Below, piece by piece: positions 7,467-14,780 of a stretch of DNA of 27,113 nt; within the stretch, counting starts at the first letter, position 1, and each line of letters opens with the position of its first letter. Position numbers and translations under genes: made by a program. The notes under the pieces were generated by a model, which was given only the letters and a program-made list of their open reading frames with translations, made no database searches and was not told the DNA's origin. The stretch comes from CAYZFD01 sp964477735. GTDB lineage: Bacteria; Bacteroidota; Bacteroidia; Flavobacteriales; Flavobacteriaceae. The DNA is taken from NCBI GenBank assembly GCA_964477735.1, contig CAYZFD010000024.1:1-27113 (forward strand), in the 5' to 3' direction.

Positions 7467-7474
7467 TATTTTTG
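7467..7474 (+). promoter_or_regulatory. Putative -7 element of ddl
   Basis: TATTTTTG matches TAnnTTTG and lies 20 bp upstream of the ddl ATG. A -33 TTG is not evident. The PASTA and ddl -7 elements face away from each other, 37 bp apart. Confidence 0.5.
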
Positions 7475-7494
7475 ATCCCTACAATAGGCTAATC

Positions 7495-8475
7495 ATGAAA
7501 AATGTAGCAGTGGTGATGGGGGGTTATTCTAGTGAATATAAAATTTCACTTATGAGTGGCGCCACCGTCATCAAACACTTAAACACTTCCCTCTACCATG
7601 TTTTTGAATTGCACCTACTCTCCGACAGGTGGGTTTGCCTTTTTGAGGAAAAAGAATACCCCATAAACAAAGAAGACTTCACAGCACTCCTTCCTCAAGG
7701 GAAAATTCAATTTGATGTCGTTTTTAATGCCATTCATGGTGCGCCTGGTGAAAATGGACAACTGCAAACCTACCTCAACAAGCTTAAAATTCCTTATACA
7801 GGATGTAGCGCACAAGTGTCGGCGCTGACGTTTCATAAAAGAAATTGCATTGCCGCTTTGGCACCGCTTAATATTCCATGTGCTAGATCAGTTTTTCTTG
7901 AAAAAGGAGACGATCTAAGCAGTGAAATCATCATCGCCAAAGTGGGACTGCCTTGCTTTGTGAAAGCAAATAGTGCTGGAAGCAGTTATGGTGTATTTAA
8001 GGTTTATGACAAAGACGAGCTAGAGACCGCCATTGCGCACGCTTTTGAAGAAGATAGTGCAGTGCTCATCGAATCCTTTTTAGAAGGTGTTGAGGTTTCC
8101 ATTGGGGTCATAACCCATAGAGGAAAGGTTCAAGTGTTGAGTCCCACTGAAATTGTGAGTTCCAATGATTTTTTTGATTATGAGGCTAAATATTTGGGGA
8201 AATCCGAAGAAATCACTCCGGCTAGAATTTCAGAATCGCAACTCAAAACCCTTCAAACTATGGCCAAAAAAGTCTATGAAGGACTACAAATGCGTGGTTT
8301 TAGCAGAAGTGAGTTTATTTTTGTAGGCGATATTCCGCATTTTCTTGAAATCAATACGGTGCCTGGACTCACAGCTGCCAGTTTGCTGCCACAGCAATTG
8401 GCTCATGACGGATGGCTTTTGTCTGATGTATTTGATGACGCCATTGAAGAAGCCATACAAAATCCTTACTTTTGA
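7495..8475 (+). CDS. ddl: D-alanine--D-alanine ligase
   Basis: This 326-residue ATP-grasp enzyme makes the D-Ala-D-Ala dipeptide of peptidoglycan stem peptides in the cytosol. Visible are the N-terminal VVMGGYSSEYKISLMSG substrate loop (the Glu contacts the first D-Ala), HGAPGENG at 81-88, KANSAGSSYGV at 157-167 (ATP-grasp lysine and loop), RSEFIF near 271-276, and metal-binding EINTVPG at 285-291. Length is normal. The start is preceded by a TAnnTTTG element. coaD follows after three bases, so the two form an operon. A standalone Ddl is expected; no D-Ala-D-Lac-type signature was assessed. Confidence 0.97.
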   Translation: MKNVAVVMGGYSSEYKISLMSGATVIKHLNTSLYHVFELHLLSDRWVCLFEEKEYPINKEDFTALLPQGKIQFDVVFNAIHGAPGENGQLQTYLNKLKIPYTGCSAQVSALTFHKRNCIAALAPLNIPCARSVFLEKGDDLSSEIIIAKVGLPCFVKANSAGSSYGVFKVYDKDELETAIAHAFEEDSAVLIESFLEGVEVSIGVITHRGKVQVLSPTEIVSSNDFFDYEAKYLGKSEEITPARISESQLKTLQTMAKKVYEGLQMRGFSRSEFIFVGDIPHFLEINTVPGLTAASLLPQQLAHDGWLLSDVFDDAIEEAIQNPYF

Positions 8476-8478
8476 AGC

Positions 8479-8931
8479 ATGAAACGCGCCTTATTTCCTG
8501 GAACATTTGACCCTTTTACCTTGGGTCACCTCGATATTTTGCAAAGGGGTCTTGAGCTCTTCGATGAAATTGTTGTGGGTATTGGACTGAACAGCGAAAA
8601 ATCTTGTATGTTTTCTCTTGAACAACGCATCATGTTTATCGAAAACACATTTTCTAATAACCCCAAAGTAATCGTACGACCATACGAAGGCTTGACTGTT
8701 CAATTCTGCCAAAAAATGAATGCAGAATTTATTTTGAGAGGGATTAGAAATAATGGAGACTTTGAATTTGAAAAATCCATTGCACGCGTCAATCGAAAAC
8801 TTTCATCTATAGAGACTGTTTTTTTACTGACCTCTGCACAAACCTCCTACATCAGCAGCAGTATTGTTCGGGAACTCATTCGCAACAAGGGTGACTACAC
8901 CTTGCTGGTGCCACCTACCGTAAGTCTATAG
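8479..8931 (+). CDS. coaD: Phosphopantetheine adenylyltransferase
   Basis: This 150-residue nucleotidyltransferase transfers AMP to 4'-phosphopantetheine, giving dephospho-CoA, the penultimate step of CoA synthesis. The N-terminal GTFDPFTLGH (8-17) carries the T/HxGH-type nucleotide motif, and ISSSIVRE (125-132) is the second nucleotide motif. RGIRNNGDFEFE matches the family centre. Length is slightly below the E. coli enzyme but normal. It starts three bases after ddl. A run of seven T follows the stop (8932-8938) without a clear stem. Confidence 0.97.
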   Translation: MKRALFPGTFDPFTLGHLDILQRGLELFDEIVVGIGLNSEKSCMFSLEQRIMFIENTFSNNPKVIVRPYEGLTVQFCQKMNAEFILRGIRNNGDFEFEKSIARVNRKLSSIETVFLLTSAQTSYISSSIVRELIRNKGDYTLLVPPTVSL

Positions 8932-8971
8932 TTTTTTTGATAAAGCATATTGGTAAGTTTTTTGCCTTTAG

Positions 8972-8996
8972 TCGATAAATTTCAACGCTTTATCGA
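8972..8996. repeat. Perfect 8-bp inverted repeat between coaD and the lipoprotein hydrolase gene
   Basis: TCGATAAA and TTTATCGA flank a 9-base loop. It sits in the 153-bp gap (8932-9084). There is no T-tract after it on either strand, so it is either a weak terminator/stabiliser for ddl-coaD or an operator for the next gene. Nothing else was recognised in the gap apart from a T-run at 8932-8938 and a weak TATCTTAG at 9048. Confidence 0.4.
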
Positions 8997-9084
8997 AAAG
9001 TTGTCCTCTTCAGGTCATTTCATTTTTTATCCCATAAAATTCCCTCTTATCTTAGTCATCGATTTAACCTTAAAACCTAATGTT

Positions 9085-9894
9085 ATGCGTCGTTTTTTAA
9101 CAGGATCTGCTCTGATCCTCCTCATGTTTACCACTGCTTGTACAACTTCAAAAAAACAAAAACCTATGAAAAAAAAGCAAAACTATGTATTGGTACACTC
9201 CGCTTGGCTGGGTGGATGGCAATGGGATGCCGTGAAACCCATCATAGCAGAAAAGGGCCACAACGTTTACACCCCAGACCTTCAAGGTCATGGCCAAGAC
9301 AAAACCACACCTGGAGACATTTCTATGGAATCTTATGTTGAAACCCTGCTGAGTCTTATTGATAGCATTGAAGGACCCGTAGTTTTAGTGGGGCATAGTT
9401 TTAACGGCATCACTGTGAGTCGCGTGGCAGAATTACGTCCAAAAAAAATAAGCAAACTGGTTTATGTAGCCGCATTCCTACTCGGAAAAGGGGGCTCATT
9501 TTTCGAGGCTGTACAAGGGGTTTCAGGCTCCGAGGCAGTAGAAAATTTTTATTTGTCTGAAGACAAAACCTACGCCATGGTGAAACCCGAAGCCATTCAC
9601 AGTGCTTTTGCACATGACGTGCCTATTGAAAGTTTTAATGCTGTGAAAGGAAACATAGTGCCCGAACCTGCAGCACCCCTCGCCTATCGATTAGAAGTTT
9701 CGGAGGCAAACTGGGGCTCAATTCCAAAATATTATATTGAATGTACTGAAGATCGTGCCATTCCAATTGAAGTTCAACGCGCCATGTACACAGGCAATGT
9801 GGTTCAATCCTATACCTTGAACAGTAGTCATACGCCTAATTTTTCACAGCCCAATAAGCTCGCTGCTTATTTGTTGGAAATTGGCAGTGAGTAA
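9085..9894 (+). CDS. Alpha/beta-fold hydrolase, predicted lipoprotein
   Basis: This 269-residue protein has an N-terminal lipoprotein-like signal (MRRFLTGSALILLMFTTAC, lipid cysteine C19), a basic linker and an alpha/beta hydrolase domain. The catalytic serine is in GHSFNG, the acid probably the aspartate in CTEDRAIP, and the histidine in SSHTPNFSQP. An oxyanion region HSAWLGGWQW is near the domain start. The pattern resembles the plant methylesterase/hydroxynitrile lyase-like group, found in bacteria as small esterases. The ATG at 9085 was chosen because it gives the signal peptide; an upstream TTG at 8950 adds an unlikely leader. An internal ATG (residue 27) could in principle give a cytosolic form. 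The substrate is unknown. Confidence 0.85.
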   Translation: MRRFLTGSALILLMFTTACTTSKKQKPMKKKQNYVLVHSAWLGGWQWDAVKPIIAEKGHNVYTPDLQGHGQDKTTPGDISMESYVETLLSLIDSIEGPVVLVGHSFNGITVSRVAELRPKKISKLVYVAAFLLGKGGSFFEAVQGVSGSEAVENFYLSEDKTYAMVKPEAIHSAFAHDVPIESFNAVKGNIVPEPAAPLAYRLEVSEANWGSIPKYYIECTEDRAIPIEVQRAMYTGNVVQSYTLNSSHTPNFSQPNKLAAYLLEIGSE

Positions 9895-9914
9895 AATTTT
9901 ATAGCAAGATTTGA

Positions 9915-9943
9915 TTGGCAGTTGCTTATTCTACTGCTGCCAA
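9915..9943. repeat. Inverted repeat between convergent hydrolase and NUDIX genes
   Basis: TTGGCAG (9915-9921) and CTGCCAA (9937-9943) are perfect 7-bp arms around a 15-base loop, spanning the NUDIX stop codon. A shared bidirectional terminator is possible, but the loop is long and T-tracts are absent. Confidence 0.25.
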
Positions 9944-10519
9944 CAAATTTGCAATGTTGGCATAGGAATTTTTTAAAGCTTTTTTGGTTTTTTTCACACC
10001 CTTCCACTTGGCCTTCACAATGCCCTCCCTAGACTCTGGGATTAATTTTTTATTTGAAGATGTTGTCATAAAGTACCAATGCGTTTCTTTAAGGCGTATG
10101 CGGTAATTTCTCTTGAATATATGATAGGTGATGGGGGCCTTTCCAGTAATGAGTAACCCTTCAACTCCCGTTTCTTCTTGAACCTCACGTAAAGCAGTTT
10201 CTTCTAGGTTTTCCCCTTTATCAACTTTTCCTTTAGGCAAATCCCATTTTCCTTTTCGAAAAATAAACAACAACTTGCCTTGGCTATTCCGAACAATACC
10301 ACCTGCGGCTTGCACAACGCTTATTTTTTTGTAAAAAAGAGGGAGCAGTTTATCATGATTTTTATGAACTAAATAAACTTTTTTGGTTTTCCCTTTTTTA
10401 AATAGCCGCAAAACTTTGGTGAGTTTAAATGCTTTAAGTTCGAAAACGAAGTATTGATCTCCAACTGGCGGCTGAGTGGTCAAGATTAACACACACTCAT
10501 TTACAAAAACATTGTACAT
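9926..10519 (-). CDS. NUDIX hydrolase
   Basis: This 197-residue protein has a complete Nudix box at 97-119: G97, E103, then REVQEETGV (111-119), matching GX5EX7REUXEEXGU. The N-terminal ~70 residues (MYNVFVNECVLILTTQ onward) form a family-specific extension seen in flavobacterial homologues. The family hydrolyses nucleoside diphosphates linked to other moieties; the substrate here cannot be told. I chose ATG 10519 because the longer frame (to 10642) would run through pyrE, and the shorter start gives the known N-terminus. The start codon lies inside the -7 element of divergent pyrE, only 7 bp separating the two ATGs. Confidence 0.9.
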   Translation of the reverse strand: MYNVFVNECVLILTTQPPVGDQYFVFELKAFKLTKVLRLFKKGKTKKVYLVHKNHDKLLPLFYKKISVVQAAGGIVRNSQGKLLFIFRKGKWDLPKGKVDKGENLEETALREVQEETGVEGLLITGKAPITYHIFKRNYRIRLKETHWYFMTTSSNKKLIPESREGIVKAKWKGVKKTKKALKNSYANIANLLAAVE

Positions 10520-10522
10520 TTG
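10515..10522 (+). promoter_or_regulatory. Putative -7 element of pyrE, overlapping the NUDIX start codon
   Basis: TACATTTG matches TAnnTTTG exactly and ends 4 bp before the pyrE ATG (10527). That would put transcription start at or near the start codon. No ideal TTG -33 was seen. The element contains the minus-strand NUDIX start codon (10517-10519). Confidence 0.45.
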
Positions 10523-10526
10523 CGGT

Positions 10527-11168
10527 ATGATTCTAAACAAAGAGACCGCCAAAAAATCGGCCGAACTCTTATTGCAAATTAATGCAATAAAATTGAGTCC
10601 AAAAAATCCTTTTACATGGGCTAGTGGGTGGAAGTCCCCCATTTATTGTGACAACCGCATTTTACTTTCATTTCCTCCCATTCGAAACTACATTCGTGAG
10701 CAATTGGCTAAGCAAGTAGAAGAAATTTATGGCCGTCCCGACGCCATAGTTGGCGTAGCCACTGGTGCCATCGGCGTGGGGGTTTTGGTGGCAGAATATC
10801 TCAACCTGCCTTTTGCCTATGTGAGACCCGAACCCAAAAAACATGGACGTCAAAATCAGATAGAAGGGTATCTTGAAAAAAATCAGCAAGTTGTGGTCAT
10901 CGAGGACCTTATCAGCACTGGCGGAAGTAGCTTGCAAGCTGTAAAAGCACTCAGAGATGAGGAAATTCATGTAAAGGGTATGCTCGCTGTGTTTACTTAT
11001 GGTTTTGAAAAAGCAGATCAAAATTTTGACAAAGCACAAGTGGAACTCCACACGCTAAGCAACTACGAGACCCTGCTTCAACAAGCACTGGAATTTCACT
11101 ACATTTCCGAAAAAGAATTGGGTGTTTTGAGCACATGGCGTCAAGATCCAAGCCAATGGAAACCTTAA
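10527..11168 (+). CDS. pyrE: Orotate phosphoribosyltransferase
   Basis: This 213-residue type I phosphoribosyltransferase converts orotate and PRPP to OMP in pyrimidine synthesis. The PRPP-binding motif VVIEDLISTGGSS lies at 123-135. The flexible catalytic loop carries K104, K105 and H106 (RPEPKKHGRQNQ). The N-terminal FTWASGWKSPIYCDNR is characteristic of the family. The ATG at 10527 (MILNKETAKKSAELLLQ) matches flavobacterial PyrE; a longer frame from 10476 would read back into the NUDIX gene. It is followed after 19 bp by the SRPBCC gene on the same strand. Confidence 0.97.
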   Translation: MILNKETAKKSAELLLQINAIKLSPKNPFTWASGWKSPIYCDNRILLSFPPIRNYIREQLAKQVEEIYGRPDAIVGVATGAIGVGVLVAEYLNLPFAYVRPEPKKHGRQNQIEGYLEKNQQVVVIEDLISTGGSSLQAVKALRDEEIHVKGMLAVFTYGFEKADQNFDKAQVELHTLSNYETLLQQALEFHYISEKELGVLSTWRQDPSQWKP

Positions 11169-11187
11169 TTTTAACGATAACTAAACT

Positions 11188-11583
11188 ATGAAATTGTCTA
11201 GTCCAGAGGTGACGCTATCTATCACTGCCGAAGAGCTCTTTGGTTTGCTGAATGCGCCTGAAAAATACAAATCACTCATGCCCAACCAGTTAAGCAAATT
11301 CGAAGTGCTCGATTCTAATCGGTTTTTATTTGCATTAAAAGGCATGCCCGAAATAATTTTGGTGATCGGTGAGCAAATTCCTTATTCCAAAATTGTTTTA
11401 AAATCTGATGAAGGAAAGCTGCCTTTCGAACTGGTGGGTCACATTGCAGAAGAAGGCGTTTCTAACTGTCGAGTGCGTCTAGATTTTGAAGGCACATTCA
11501 ACCCCATGATGGAAATGATGATTAAGAAACCCATCAACAATTTTCTTCAAAGCTTGGCTGAAAACCTAAGTAAATTGCATTAA
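11188..11583 (+). CDS. SRPBCC (START/Bet v1-like) family protein
   Basis: This is a 131-residue protein beginning MKLSSPEVTLSITAEELFGLL, with a middle beta-rich section (FLFALKGMPEIILVIGEQIP, VRLDFEGTFNPMMEMM) and a C-terminal amphipathic helix (INNFLQSLAENLSKL). That order fits the SRPBCC fold, which forms a hydrophobic ligand cavity. No catalytic residues define a reaction. It lies directly after pyrE and overlaps the 3' end of minus-strand birA by 4 bp. Ligand and role are unknown, so the family assignment is by fold pattern only. Confidence 0.8.
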   Translation: MKLSSPEVTLSITAEELFGLLNAPEKYKSLMPNQLSKFEVLDSNRFLFALKGMPEIILVIGEQIPYSKIVLKSDEGKLPFELVGHIAEEGVSNCRVRLDFEGTFNPMMEMMIKKPINNFLQSLAENLSKLH

Positions 11584-12305
11584 AGCATCATTTTAACGGA
11601 TTGAAAATCAGCAGTTAAAACCCCACTCAAACCACAATCAATCTTCAACCGACCTTCAGCATCTACACCCATAATTTTACCCTCAAAAACATTTGATTTT
11701 GCATCTATAAACTGATGAGTTTTTCCCAGCCCGAACAAATGTTCATTATATGAACTTAAAAAACTTTCACCAAGACTCAGCTGCTCAAAGCGACGCTTTA
11801 AAGCGTTTAGAATTTCGTTTAATAATTGGTTTAAATCATAAGTTTTCCCAGTTTCTAAAAATAAGGAGCTGGCGCGGGGTAAGTCTTCAAAATAATCTTG
11901 GTTAACATTCATTCCGACCCCCACTATGGCCAAACTTATTTTCGGACCTCTAGTGGTCGTTTCGATTAAAACACCTCCAATTTTTCTATCAACTGACAAA
12001 ATGTCGTTTGGCCATTTAATCTTACAAGCAGGAATTTTGAGAGAATTTAGTACCTCTAAAATGGCCAAAGCTGTTGCTTGATGCAACAAAAACCAACTTG
12101 AGGCTTCGAGATCAGAAAAAGGAAATCCAACAGAGAAGGTTAGGTTTTTATAGGGTTCCGATTCCCAACGATTTCCACGTTGCCCCCTACCATCAGTCTG
12201 ATTTAGTGTCCAAGCAACAACAGTCGAAGTCGAGGGGTTTTTGGCATACCAATTTTTTAAAAAATCATTGGTCGATGCCGTGGCATCAAGTTTGATTATC
12301 TCCAT
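11580..12305 (-). CDS. birA: Biotin--[acetyl-CoA-carboxylase] ligase (catalytic domain only)
   Basis: This 241-residue monofunctional biotin protein ligase attaches biotin to carboxylase carrier domains through biotinyl-AMP. Motifs are GRGQRGNRW at 39-47 (the biotinyl-adenylate loop), KWPNDI at 97-102 and KIGGVLIE at 108-115. The C-terminal SH3-like cap is visible (FEGKIMGVDAEGRLKI). There is no N-terminal helix-turn-helix, so it should not act as a transcriptional repressor as E. coli BirA does. ATG 12305 (MEIIKLDATASTN) is the family start; a frame extending to 12395 would cross the divergent rsfS promoter. Confidence 0.95.
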   Translation of the reverse strand: MEIIKLDATASTNDFLKNWYAKNPSTSTVVAWTLNQTDGRGQRGNRWESEPYKNLTFSVGFPFSDLEASSWFLLHQATALAILEVLNSLKIPACKIKWPNDILSVDRKIGGVLIETTTRGPKISLAIVGVGMNVNQDYFEDLPRASSLFLETGKTYDLNQLLNEILNALKRRFEQLSLGESFLSSYNEHLFGLGKTHQFIDAKSNVFEGKIMGVDAEGRLKIDCGLSGVLTADFQSVKMML

Positions 12306-12310
12306 GCCTA

Positions 12311-12318
12311 CAAAACTA
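12311..12318 (-). promoter_or_regulatory. Putative -7 element of birA
   Basis: TAGTTTTG on the minus strand matches TAnnTTTG and ends 5 bp before the birA ATG, implying a leaderless or nearly leaderless mRNA if used. A TTG at the usual distance is absent. Confidence 0.45.
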
Positions 12319-12350
12319 CATGAAACAAAGGTTTTGAGCTTAAAAATTGG

Positions 12351-12358
12351 TAAATTTG
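12351..12358 (+). promoter_or_regulatory. Putative -7 element of rsfS-ftsH
   Basis: TAAATTTG matches TAnnTTTG and sits 18 bp upstream of the rsfS ATG at 12377. A TTG at 12334-12336 is at a short 14-bp spacing. It lies downstream of the longer frame's start at 12347, which supports the ATG at 12377. Confidence 0.5.
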
Positions 12359-12376
12359 CCCAAACAAGCAGACTGC

Positions 12377-12745
12377 ATGACAAAAAAAAACGCAACGGAT
12401 GCCCTTTTAACGGAATTGATTCGTGGAATTGAAGATGTTAAAGGCGCTGACATCACTATTCTAGATCTGCGTGAAATTGAAAATACAGTTTGTCAGTATT
12501 TTGTGATTTGCACCGGAAATTCAAATACGCAAGTGAATGCCATCACAAGTTCTGTTCAAAAGAAAGTCAGCAAGGCTCTCAAAGAAAAACCATGGCATGT
12601 TGAAGGCTTAGACAACTGTGAATGGGTGCTCATTGACTATGTGGATGTAGTGGTACACGTTTTCCAAAAACACATTAGAGAATACTATGACATTGAGGCT
12701 TTATGGGGTGACGCCAAGTCAACACTCATTGCCTCTAATTATTAA
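12377..12745 (+). CDS. rsfS: Ribosome silencing factor RsfS (Iojap/YbeB)
   Basis: This 122-residue protein of the RsfS family binds uL14 on the 50S subunit and blocks subunit joining when nutrients are limited. Family motifs are ITILDLREIENTVCQYFVIC, TGNSNTQVNAI, PWHVEGLDNCEWVLIDYVDVVVHVF and REYYDIEALWGDA. Length is typical. ATG 12377 is chosen because the promoter element lies between it and the longer-frame start. It is followed after 4 bp by ftsH, a flavobacterial gene order. It diverges from birA. Confidence 0.96.
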   Translation: MTKKNATDALLTELIRGIEDVKGADITILDLREIENTVCQYFVICTGNSNTQVNAITSSVQKKVSKALKEKPWHVEGLDNCEWVLIDYVDVVVHVFQKHIREYYDIEALWGDAKSTLIASNY

Positions 12746-12749
12746 AAAA

Positions 12750-14726
12750 ATGGCAAAAAAAGAAAAAACACCTTCCCCCAAGATTAGTAGCTATTGGCTA
12801 TATGCCAGCATTGCCTTATTTTTCATTGGCATGTCTTTTTTCAACGATAGCGAGGCTATGGAGGATGGGCAACAAATCAACATTTCCACTTTTGAACGAT
12901 ACCTCAATTCAGGGGATATTAGCAAGGTGCTGGTCATCAACAAAAATTTGGCTCAGGTCACCTTAACTTCCCAAGCCTATGACAAGCCTGAACACAAGCC
13001 TGCTCACAAGACCAACATCTTTGGCCATGCCAATGTGAAGGGCCCCCACTACCAATTTGAAGTTGGAAACTTGGAACTTTTTCAAAAAAAATTAGAAGCT
13101 GCCGAAAAAAATGGGGTGGCGTTCGACTATGATTTTAAGACGATTGAAAGTCGTTGGTTTGATGTTTTTATCAACTTCTTACCCCTCATTCTCATCATCG
13201 GTATTTGGATTTTTATAATGCGACGTATGTCTGCTGGAGGCGGTGGAGGTCCTGGTGGTCAGATTTTCAATATTGGAAAATCTAAAGCCAAACTTTTTGA
13301 CGAAAAAACAGACGTAAAAGTCACCTTTAAAGATGTAGCCGGACTTGAGGGTGCTAAGGAAGAAGTTCAAGAGATCGTAGATTTTTTGAAAAATCCAGAA
13401 AAATATACTGTGCTAGGCGGTAAAATTCCCAAAGGAGCTTTGCTCGTGGGCATGCCGGGTACAGGAAAAACCTTGTTAGCCAAAGCCGTAGCAGGCGAAG
13501 CCAAAGTGCCATTTTTTTCACTTTCAGGTTCAGATTTTGTGGAAATGTTTGTAGGCGTGGGTGCTTCAAGAGTGCGTGATTTGTTTAAACAAGCCAAAGA
13601 CAAATCACCTGCCATTATTTTTATAGACGAAATCGATGCCATTGGTCGCGCTAGAGGGAAAAACAACATGACAGGCTCTAATGACGAAAGAGAAAATACG
13701 CTTAATCAATTGCTCACAGAAATGGACGGTTTTGGCACAAACACTAACGTGATTGTAATGGCTGCCACAAACCGAGCAGACATATTAGACAAAGCGCTTA
13801 TGCGTGCTGGTCGTTTTGATCGCCAAATCTATGTGGACTTGCCTGATCTTAGAGAACGAAAAGAGATTTTTGAGGTTCACCTAAAACCCATCAAAATCAA
13901 AAAAGGTTTAGATTTAGATTTTTTGGCCAAACAAACTCCTGGATTTTCTGGTGCCGACATTGCCAACATCTGTAATGAAGCCGCGCTCATTGCCGCCCGA
14001 AACAACAAAAAAGCCGTAGAGCGTCAAGACTTTCTAGATGCCGTGGATCGAATTGTGGGGGGATTGGAAAAAAAGAATAAAATCATTACCCCAAACGAAA
14101 AGAAAACCATTGCCTATCACGAAGCTGGACATGCCACAGTGAGTTGGATGCTTGAACACGCAGCACCACTGGTTAAGGTTACGATCGTGCCTAGAGGGCA
14201 ATCCTTGGGGGCTGCTTGGTATCTCCCAGAAGAAAGACAAATTGTTCGAACCGAGCAAATGTTAGACGAAATGTGCGCAACCCTAGGAGGGCGCGCGGCA
14301 GAGAAAGTTATTTTTGATAAAATATCTACAGGTGCTTTAAGTGATTTAGAAAAAGTTACGCGCCAGGCCAGAGCCATGGTAACGGTTTATGGGTTGAATG
14401 AAAAAATTGGGAACCTCACCTATTATGACTCCACAGGACAAAGCGATTTCACTTTCTCTAAGCCCTATAGCGAAGACACTGCTCAAATCATTGACAAGGA
14501 AATCTCAAACATCGTTGAATCACAATACCAAAGAGCCTTGGATGTGCTCTCCACCCACAAGGACAAACTCACCGAATTGGCAGAATATTTGCTCAAACAC
14601 GAAGTGATTTTTAAAGATGATTTGGAGCGAATTTTTGGAAAGAGACCCTTTGAAAAAGAATCCGAGGAGGTTTCTCAGCCCAGTGAAACCGTTCTCAATA
14701 AGGAGGAAAAACCCAAAGAATCCTAA
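12750..14726 (+). CDS. ftsH: ATP-dependent zinc metalloprotease FtsH
   Basis: This 658-residue inner-membrane AAA+ protease degrades membrane and short-lived cytosolic proteins as a hexamer. Transmembrane helices lie at about 15-32 and 138-157, with a periplasmic domain between. A Gly-rich linker (162-170) leads to the AAA domain: Walker A GMPGTGKT (234-241), pore FVG (267-269), Walker B DEID (293-296), and the second region of homology ending in RAGRFDR (352-358). The zinc site HEAGH is at 457-461, and the third ligand is probably the Asp in GALSDLEKVT. ATG 12750 follows rsfS by 4 bp; the longer frame from 12687 would overlap rsfS. A glutamate- and lysine-rich tail ends the protein. Confidence 0.98.
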   Translation: MAKKEKTPSPKISSYWLYASIALFFIGMSFFNDSEAMEDGQQINISTFERYLNSGDISKVLVINKNLAQVTLTSQAYDKPEHKPAHKTNIFGHANVKGPHYQFEVGNLELFQKKLEAAEKNGVAFDYDFKTIESRWFDVFINFLPLILIIGIWIFIMRRMSAGGGGGPGGQIFNIGKSKAKLFDEKTDVKVTFKDVAGLEGAKEEVQEIVDFLKNPEKYTVLGGKIPKGALLVGMPGTGKTLLAKAVAGEAKVPFFSLSGSDFVEMFVGVGASRVRDLFKQAKDKSPAIIFIDEIDAIGRARGKNNMTGSNDERENTLNQLLTEMDGFGTNTNVIVMAATNRADILDKALMRAGRFDRQIYVDLPDLRERKEIFEVHLKPIKIKKGLDLDFLAKQTPGFSGADIANICNEAALIAARNNKKAVERQDFLDAVDRIVGGLEKKNKIITPNEKKTIAYHEAGHATVSWMLEHAAPLVKVTIVPRGQSLGAAWYLPEERQIVRTEQMLDEMCATLGGRAAEKVIFDKISTGALSDLEKVTRQARAMVTVYGLNEKIGNLTYYDSTGQSDFTFSKPYSEDTAQIIDKEISNIVESQYQRALDVLSTHKDKLTELAEYLLKHEVIFKDDLERIFGKRPFEKESEEVSQPSETVLNKEEKPKES

Positions 14727-14730
14727 GCGC

Positions 14731-14758
14731 TTGAATCCCACAAAGTTTTTTATCTTTA
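14731..14758 (+). promoter_or_regulatory. Putative promoter for the LUD-cdsA-psd-ACBP operon
   Basis: TTG (14731-14733), 17-bp spacer, then TATCTTTA (14751-14758), one base off TAnnTTTG. It lies in the 54-bp gap between ftsH and the next gene, 22 bp before the GTG start at 14781. Confidence 0.45.
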
Positions 14759-14780
14759 CGCTGGACTAGGATCGAGCGAC

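Noticed and set aside
8950..9084. N-terminal extension of the hydrolase from TTG 8950
   Set aside because: It would bury the lipoprotein signal inside the protein, and the extension resembles translated non-coding DNA with the palindrome in it.
10571..10588. ATTGCA-AATTAA-TGCAAT palindrome
   Set aside because: It lies within conserved codons of the pyrE N-terminus (LQINAI), so coding constraint explains it.
13367..13669. Minus-strand 100-codon frame inside ftsH
   Set aside because: It is antisense to the conserved AAA domain, with no motifs and no promoter.
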